A stretch of DNA of 7,203 nt from Desulfatitalea sp. UBA4791 (GTDB taxonomy: Bacteria > Desulfobacterota > Desulfobacteria > Desulfobacterales > Desulfosarcinaceae): the NCBI GenBank assembly GCA_002402905.1, contig DHGT01000045.1:1-7203 (forward strand). Reading direction: 5' to 3'. The notes beneath the pieces were generated by a model. It did not search any database. It was not told the origin of the DNA and saw nothing but the letters and a program-made list of their open reading frames with translations. Below, one piece after another: positions 1 to 5,700 of the stretch. Position 1 is the first letter of the stretch, and the number at the start of each line of letters is the position of its first letter. The position numbers and the translations under genes were made by a program.

Positions 1-440
1 GGAGCCAATATGGGGCGGTCGAGCCACTCCGAAAGCGAAATTAGTGCTTCGAACCTCCGACCAGTTGGCGGCAAGTTGAAAAATTCGCTCCAAAATTGGA
101 AACTTGAGGAATTCAACCTCAATTCAAACCTCTCCAACTATAGCTCCGCTTGGTGGGTTACAAAATCTGTACCCACTCAAAGGACGAATAGCGTTTGCTG
201 ACAATGAAGCTGCGGCGAGACAGACCTTACCACACAGGTTGATTTCTATGCCTTGCTATCGTTCGATTTTTCCGGCAGCCATTTGTCGTTTTTTCAATCT
301 GTTCAATTGATTGCAGCCGATTCTAAATGACCGCTTATTCAACACTTTTTATTGGTGCCTGTCAATAATATGGTTATGGGATTTGTGATTTTTCGCAGGT
401 AGGCTGGGATATTAAGGAGGAATGGATTGAGTTGAAGAGA
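1..440. other. Intergenic or degenerate DNA, no convincing gene
   Basis: I see no recognisable gene here. Short plus-strand frames near the left edge have no ribosome binding site and no family resemblance. On the minus strand a frame open from 255 down to a TGA at 124-126 (about 43 codons) reads fairly protein-like, including GYRFCNPPSGAIVGEV at its end. It has no good start, and a TAG at 256-258 separates it from a basic 29-codon frame ending MAAGKIER. The two could be pieces of one decayed gene or of a dispersed repeat, but I recognise neither. No tRNA, rRNA or CRISPR structure is apparent. Confidence 0.5.
337..365 (-). promoter_or_regulatory. Possible sigma-70 promoter pointing left
   Basis: On the minus strand a perfect -35 box TTGACA (365-360) is followed after 17 bases by TTGAAT (342-337), a 4/6 match to the -10 consensus. 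It lies just beyond the hairpin that ends the comEA-like gene, so it would start a separate leftward transcript. No convincing gene follows inside the window, and chance occurrence in AT-rich DNA is quite possible. Confidence 0.3.
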
Positions 441-467
441 CCGGAAACCCGCCGAACGGGTTTCCGG
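441..467 (-). terminator. Hairpin terminator downstream of the comEA-like gene
   Basis: CCGGAAACCC (441-450) pairs perfectly with GGGTTTCCGG (458-467), extendable to 11 bp with a 5-base loop. It begins 22 bases past the stop codon of the minus-strand gene. On the minus strand it is followed by the pyrimidine-rich TCTCTTCAACTC rather than a pure T run, so it is a plausible but not ideal intrinsic terminator. The plus-strand exit has no T run, so it is more likely to serve the leftward gene. Confidence 0.6.
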
Positions 468-489
468 GGCCGCATGCTTGATTGTTCGG

Positions 490-777
490 TTAAGTGTCTT
501 TAACAACGATCCTGCCTTTGTTGAGTTCGAGTATCCGCTCTCCAATGCCTTTGATCTTCGTTAAGTCTTCGGGGTTTTTGAACGGGCCGTTTTTATCCCG
601 GAAATCGACGATGCGTTGCGCATAGGCTTTGCCAATGCCTTCCAGAGTCATCAGTTTTTCCACATTCGCGGTATTAATGTTCACGATTCCCAGTTCCTCG
701 GAAATGGCAGGAACCGCCCACGACATCACCAAAGCCATCGTCAACATCGTTGCAAAGATCATAGTCGCCCTTTTCAT
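490..777 (-). CDS. ComEA-like exported helix-hairpin-helix protein
   Basis: A 95-residue protein. Residues 1-26 look like a Sec signal peptide: MKR, then a hydrophobic run rich in A, M, L and V, then a likely cleavage site after A24-I-S26. The mature part is one ComEA-type double helix-hairpin-helix (HhH) domain: VNINTAN at 32-38, first hairpin LEGIGKAYAQRIVDFRDKNG (45-64), then PFKNPEDLTKIKGIGERILE (65-84), with the two GIG turns at 47-49 and 77-79. This fold binds DNA backbone without sequence specificity. In competent bacteria ComEA binds incoming DNA in the periplasm, but short single-domain versions occur in many bacteria not known to be competent, so the role is open. The length is normal for the short form, which lacks the membrane anchor and SLBB domain of Bacillus ComEA. 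It is divergent from the megasynthase, ends before a hairpin terminator and appears monocistronic. Family assignment is firm; a role in DNA uptake is inference. Confidence 0.9.
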   Translation of the reverse strand: MKRATMIFATMLTMALVMSWAVPAISEELGIVNINTANVEKLMTLEGIGKAYAQRIVDFRDKNGPFKNPEDLTKIKGIGERILELNKGRIVVKDT

Positions 778-781
778 TCAG

Positions 782-787
782 CCTCCT
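782..787 (-). promoter_or_regulatory. Shine-Dalgarno of the comEA-like gene
   Basis: On the minus strand AGGAGG lies 4 bases before the ATG (AAAAGGAGGCTGAATG). This fixes the start at 777 rather than at the internal methionines M6 or M11, which would also shorten the signal peptide. Confidence 0.85.
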
Positions 788-856
788 TTTCTGGTTTAAT
801 CTCTTTCTCGCAGTGATTTTCTTGCGCTTTCCGGACGCACCCTATTGCGCGGCCTA

Positions 857-935
857 TTTGGCAATAAAAAATTTTGTGGTCAATACTAAAAAAGTCGGTA
901 CTTTTTGTGGTACTAAATTACGTAGTATTGCCAAA
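857..935. repeat. Nested inverted-repeat cluster, possible operator
   Basis: Three dyads share one centre region. The outer arms TTTGGCAATA (857-866) and TATTGCCAAA (926-935) are a perfect 10-bp inverted repeat. Inside, CAATACTA (881-888) pairs with TAGTATTG (923-930). Within that is the hairpin AAAAAGT (889-895), loop CGGT, ACTTTTT (900-906). There is also a direct repeat, TTTTGTGGTcaatACTAAA (872-890) versus TTTTGTGGTACTAAA (903-917), differing by a 4-base insertion. The cluster lies upstream of the comEA-like gene and could be a regulator binding region shared with the megasynthase, or the remnant of a small mobile repeat. The repeats are directly visible; any function is inference. Confidence 0.5.
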
Positions 936-976
936 ATGATCAATTTTTGGTGCTTTTATAATCCATATTATCAGTG

Positions 977-985
977 TGATATAAT
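977..985 (+). promoter_or_regulatory. Possible extended -10 promoter for the megasynthase
   Basis: TGATATAAT is a perfect match to the extended -10 form TGnTATAAT on the plus strand. No good -35 lies 17 bases upstream, which extended -10 promoters tolerate. Transcription would start near 992 and leave a leader of about 330 bases before the ATG at 1322. Other TATAAT strings occur nearby (957-962, 1031-1036), so the base composition alone could produce this. Confidence 0.3.
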
Positions 986-1122
986 TTTTTATGCGTTTTC
1001 GTCAAAAAATATAACTATATGACATAAGCCTATAATTATGGGGAGGCCCACGACGATTTTTTTTGAAAATTTGATGATTATTTGGCCCCAATAGCAAATA
1101 GAAGAGCCTTTCGCGCAAAAAT

Positions 1123-1236
1123 TCATTTGCAGGTACCGCTGTAGAAATGATTCAGGGCATCTTCAAAAGAGATCCAGGTGTCATGCCGGCGACCATCGGA
1201 ATGCTGATTTTTAAATGATGCGGGGACTTTTTCAAA
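1123..1236 (-). pseudogene. Possible gene scrap, unidentified
   Basis: A minus-strand frame of 37 codons runs from just after a TAA (1237-1239) to a TGA (1123-1125). Its sequence looks protein-like, with segments such as SDGRRHDTWISFEDALNHFY. It has no ATG, GTG or TTG start and no ribosome binding site, so it cannot be expressed as it stands. It may be the tail of a decayed gene or part of a dispersed repeat. I do not recognise the family, and chance is a real alternative. Confidence 0.2.
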
Positions 1237-1253
1237 TTATCGTGCGTTTGGAC

Positions 1254-1282
1254 TTGCCAAAAGAAAGAACGTCGGTTATATG
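1254..1282 (+). promoter_or_regulatory. Possible proximal promoter of the megasynthase
   Basis: TTGCCA (1254-1259, 5/6 match to the -35) is spaced 17 bases from TATATG (1277-1282, 4/6 match to the -10). Transcription would start near 1289 and give a short leader of about 33 bases. The leader has no recognisable Shine-Dalgarno sequence ahead of the ATG. This is an alternative to, or could act together with, the extended -10 further upstream. Confidence 0.3.
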
Positions 1283-1321
1283 TCATATTTTTTAATCAAA
1301 TCAATGTAATATGGTTGATTT

Positions 1322-2791
1322 ATGAACGCTAAACCCTTGATTGCCGTTGTGGGCATGTCGGGCGTGTTTCCCAAGGCAATCGGCCTTTCCATGTTTTGGG
1401 ACAATGTCGTCAAAAAGGTGGATGCAACGGTCGAGATTCCGGACAAACGTTGGCCGGTTGCAGCGGATTGGACGCTTGGGGGCGCCCCTGTTGCGGACCA
1501 AGCCTATTGCCGGCGTGCCTGTTTGATCCAGAATTTCAGCTTTGACGCGGACCGTTTTTTTAGGGATGAACGCCTATATGGCGAGTTAGAACCGCTGCAC
1601 CAGTGGGTGTTGCATGCGGTCGACGATGCTGTCCGCCAGTGCAGCCTAGATGCCATCAACAAACAGCGGATCGGCACCATTCTGGCGGCCATCGCTTTGC
1701 CCACGGCAGCCTCCTCCGCGATGACCAGCCGGCTGTATGGCGATCGATTATTGAATTCGATAACGCCCAATATTGATAAAACTGTAAAAAGTCGCAGAAG
1801 CGTCATGCCGGAGAACGCCGGCATGCAGAACCTATTGAAAATACTGGATCCCGGCGTTCGCCGGGATGACAGGAATAGCGAATTTCGGACTTTTCACGAG
1901 ACTGTCAAAAACGTATCCGGTTTAAAATTTTTCGGTGGTCAACCTATAGGCTCCCGCATCGTCAGCGCCCCGGCGGCCCTGGTCGCCCGTGCCTTTGATT
2001 TTGGAGGCGGGACCTTTACCCTGGATGCGGCTTGCGCCTCATCGATTTATGCCGTCAAGTTAGCCTGCGACGAGTTGCAGGCGTTTCGGGCCGATGCCAT
2101 GATCGCCGGCGGCGTCTCGGGCGCCGACACGGTATACACGCAAATCGGCTTCAGCCAGCTGCGGGCCTTGTCGCGGTCCGGCCGCTGCGCGCCTTTCGAT
2201 GACTCGGCCGACGGCCTGCTGGTGGGCGAAGGGGCCGGCATCCTGGTGTTGAAACGGCTGGACGACGCCCTGCGTGACGGCGATACGGTGTATGGAGTCA
2301 TCCATGGCATCGGGCTGTCCAACGACATGCGCGGCAACCTGCTGGCGCCCGATTCCGAGGGCCAGCTGAGGGCCATGCGCAGCGCGTATGCGGCCGCCGG
2401 CTGGCAGCCCTGGGAGGTGGATTACATCGAATGCCACGGCGCAGGCACGCCGGTGGGAGATGCAACGGAACTCAAGAGCCTGCGCGAGCTATGGCGGGAC
2501 GCGCCGGACGATCACGGTCCTTGCGGCATCGGGTCTGTGAAATCCATGATCGGCCATCTGCTTACCGGGGCCGGCGCGGCCGGCATGATCAAGACCTTGC
2601 TGGCACTTTATCACGGCACCCTGCCCCCCTCCCTGAAATTCGAAAAGCCGGGCGCAAACAGCCCCCTGATCGGTGCACCGTTCCACGTTCAAACCGAACC
2701 CGTCGACTGGCCGCAGGACCCTGCGGGCAGACCGCCCCGGGCGGCGGTGAGCGCCTTTGGTTTTGGCGGTATCAACGGGCACGTTCTTTTC
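1322..2791 (+). other. Domain: ketosynthase (KS), catalytic
   Basis: Condenses the growing acyl chain with the extender unit. It opens with IAVVGMSGVFPKA at residue 7 and ends near AVSAFGFGGINGHVLFE. The nucleophile lies in TLDAACASSIYAVKLACDEL (C238). The two histidines are in ECHGAGTPVGD (H372) and GSVKSMIGHL (H412). The full Cys-His-His triad predicts activity. Spacing from Cys to the histidines (134 and 174 residues) is normal. The stretch before the Cys is enlarged by the in-frame repeat. Confidence 0.92.
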
Positions 2792-5700
2792 GAAAAGTGG
2801 GATGCCAAAAGAGCCGTCAAATCGTTGCCGAGGCCGGCAAACGGCTCTGGGGCGCTATCCAGGCGTAACGACATCGAGGTGACGGGCGTGGCCCCTGCGC
2901 CGTGCGATATCGCCATCGTGGGCATGGAGGTCGCTCTCGGCCCCCTCGCCTCTCGAACAGCATTCCAGCATGCTGTTTTCAATGGTAAGCAGGCGTTGAT
3001 CGACCCTCCTCAAACGCGCTGGCGCATCCCCGAGACGTTTGCCGAACTCAATGGAAAGCCATTGCCGTCTGGCGGCTTTATCGCCGAAGTCATTGTGGAA
3101 TTGGGCGAATTTCAAATTCCGCCCGGTGAAATCCCCGACATTCTGCCCCAACAATTGCTGATGCTCAAGGTCGCGGCCGGGGCCATGGGAGACGCCGGGC
3201 TGCCCTTGCGCCAGCCGCGCGTCCGCATGGGTGCGATCATCGGCATCGGATTCGATTACGAGGCCACCAATTTCCACCTGCGCTGGGTCCTGCCCGAGTG
3301 GGTGCGCCGCTGGCGGGAAGAACGTGGTGTGCGGATCGATGGTCGCCTCGATGATCAACGAATAGACGCATGGCTGATCGAAGCCAGGGACAGGTGCGGA
3401 CCGCCGTTGACGCCGACACGGACCCTGGGCGCATTGGGCGGCATCGTGGCGAGCCGCATCGCACGGGAATTCCGCTTCGGCGGGCCATCCTTCGTCGTCT
3501 CCGCCGAGGAGGCCTCGGGCCTGCGTGCCGTGGAGATGGCCGTGCGCATGTTGCAATCCGGCCAAACGGACGCCATGCTGGTGGGCGCCGTGGACCTGAA
3601 CTGCGACGAACGCAATCTGGCGACGCGGTTCTCTCCCCAATCGTTCAGCGTCGGCAGCCGAATTCATTCATTTGACCGGAGTGCCGACGGCACCCTGCCG
3701 GGAGAAGGGGCCGCGGCCCTGGTGCTCAAACGCTTGGCAGACGCCAAGGCCGACGGCGACCGCATCTACGCCGTGATCAAGGGCATTGCCGGCGCGCATG
3801 CCGGAGGAGGCGATGCGGCCGACGGTCGGACCGCCGCGTACGATCGTTCGCTGTCCCAGGCGGTCTCCGAAGCCGGGGTTTCAGCCCCCCAAATCGGCCT
3901 GGTGGAAACCCATGGCAGCGCCATCCCCGCAGAAGATGACCTCGAAGCCGACGCGCTTCATCGTTTTTTTACCGGCCGTCTCAAGGAAAAAGGCCGCGCC
4001 ATCGCGGTGGGCACCCTCCAACCCATCGTGGGCCACACCGGGGCCGTTGCGGGTTTGGGCTCCCTGGTCAAGGCCGCTCTTTCCCTGCATCATTGTCTTT
4101 TGCCAGCCATGCCCCATTTCCAGGCGCCCCGCAGCGACCACTGGCGCGGCGGACCGTTTCACTTTCCACGGCAGACGGTTTTCTGGACCCGGAACCGCAA
4201 GGATGGCCCCCGGCATGCCTGTGTCGCGAGCATGACCGCGGACGGCAACTGCATGCAGGTTGTCTTGGGCGAAGCCGAAGCGCAGGGTCGCTATCAAGAG
4301 ATGCCAGACGTTCGGGTCCAGCGGCCCATGGGCGCCCTGCCCTATGGCCTCTTCCTGATCAGGGGCATGGATGCGGCGGATGTACTGCAGCGGCTGGACC
4401 TTCTGCATGATCGCGTGGATGGCCTGCGGCGGGCGGAAGGCCAACCCGCGGAGGCCATCATGGAAACGTTGGCCTACCAGTGGCATTGCCAGCAACCGGC
4501 CGCGCCGAAATCTGGGCACGCCGTCGCCATGGTGGCCGCTTCTCCGGACGACCTCCTCGACTCGATCCAGGAGGCGCGCTCCGCCGTGCGTTCCGGCGCA
4601 CACCGCCAGATGGGCGCGCGCGGCGGTCTCTGTCACTTTCCGGAAGAGCGGCGCGGCGGTGGTCAGTTGGCCTTCGTTTTTCCCGGTTCGGGCAACCACG
4701 AGGTGGGCATGGGCCGCACCCTTGGAGTCCATTGGCCGGAGGTGCTGCAAGCCATGGACGCCGGAACGGACCGGCTGCACGACCAGATGCTGCCCCATCT
4801 CTATGACCCCCGCCGCATCGATTGGCCCGATGGGTGGCAGGCGGAAAGCTACCGGGCCATCGCGTCCGATCCCCTGCACATGATCTTCGGCCAGGTGATC
4901 TTCGGGGTGCAGATGGCCCGTTTGCTGAAAAAATTTCTCCCCCGGCCCGATGCCGCCATCGGCTATAGCCTGGGAGAGTCCGCCGCGCTCTTCGGCCTGG
5001 GCGCCTGGCCCGATCACGGTCAAATGCTGGAACGGCTGGCCGCCTCGGACCTGTTCAAAACCGAACTCTCCGGCCCCTGTCGCGCCCTGCAGCAGGCCTG
5101 GGGGCTTCCAACAGACCCACCGGTGGATTGGCGCGTGGCGGTGGTCAACCGGCCGGTCGATCAGGTCGACCGCGCCATTGCCGAGACGCCCCATGTGCGC
5201 CGACTGATCATCAACACCCCCAACGAGTGCGTGATCGGCGGCCTGGCCGGCCAGATCCAGAAGGTCGTTGCCACCCTCAAATGCGAGGCGCTCTACCTGG
5301 ACGGCGTGGTCACCGTCCATTGCGATGCAGCCCGGCCCGTGGCCGACGCCTACCGGGCATTGCACCATTTCCCCGAGGCCAAACCGGTGGATGGAGTGAG
5401 ATTTTACAGCTGCGCGCGCGCCCAAGCTTATACGGTCACGCCCGATGCGGCCGCCGACGCCATCCTGGCCCAGGCCCTTCACGGCTTCGATTATCCCCGC
5501 ACCATCGAACAGGCTTACGCTGACGGGGTGCGCATCTTTGTGGAAGCCGGACCTCAATCCTCTTGCACCCGCATGATCCGTCAGATTCTCGGTGACCGCC
5601 CCCATCTGGCCGTCTCCGCCCATGTGCGCGGCGAGGATGAATGCCTGACCCTGCTCAAATGTCTGGGCACCCTGGCGGCGGCCGGTGTGGCGGTCGATCT

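Larger units (their letters stand above)
778..1321. other. AT-rich divergent intergenic region
   Basis: About 540 bases separate the divergently transcribed genes. The composition is strongly AT-rich (13 G/C in the 60 bases 961-1020), unlike the coding sequence to its right. It holds a cluster of nested inverted and direct repeats (857-935), several TATAAT-like boxes, one with an extended -10, and a weakly protein-like minus-strand frame (1123-1236). I see no tRNA, recognised riboswitch or complete gene. It most likely carries the promoters of both flanking genes plus decayed sequence. Confidence 0.6.

Noticed and set aside
414..430. AAGGAGG followed by ATG on the plus strand, which looks like a translation start
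   Set aside because: The frame is ATG GAT TGA, two codons only, and the spacing to the ATG is too short. Probably chance.
855..883. Promoter for the comEA-like gene with TTGACC as the -35 on the minus strand
   Set aside because: At 16-18 bases spacing no acceptable -10 is found (AAATAG or CAAATA), so it was not called.
1801..1870. Intrinsic terminator or CRISPR repeat at the double hairpin
   Set aside because: No T run follows either hairpin, the frame continues through it, and there are only two inverted arms without regular spacers.
2855..3667. 270-codon open frame on the minus strand
   Set aside because: It is antisense to the CLF domain and has no recognisable motif or ribosome binding site.
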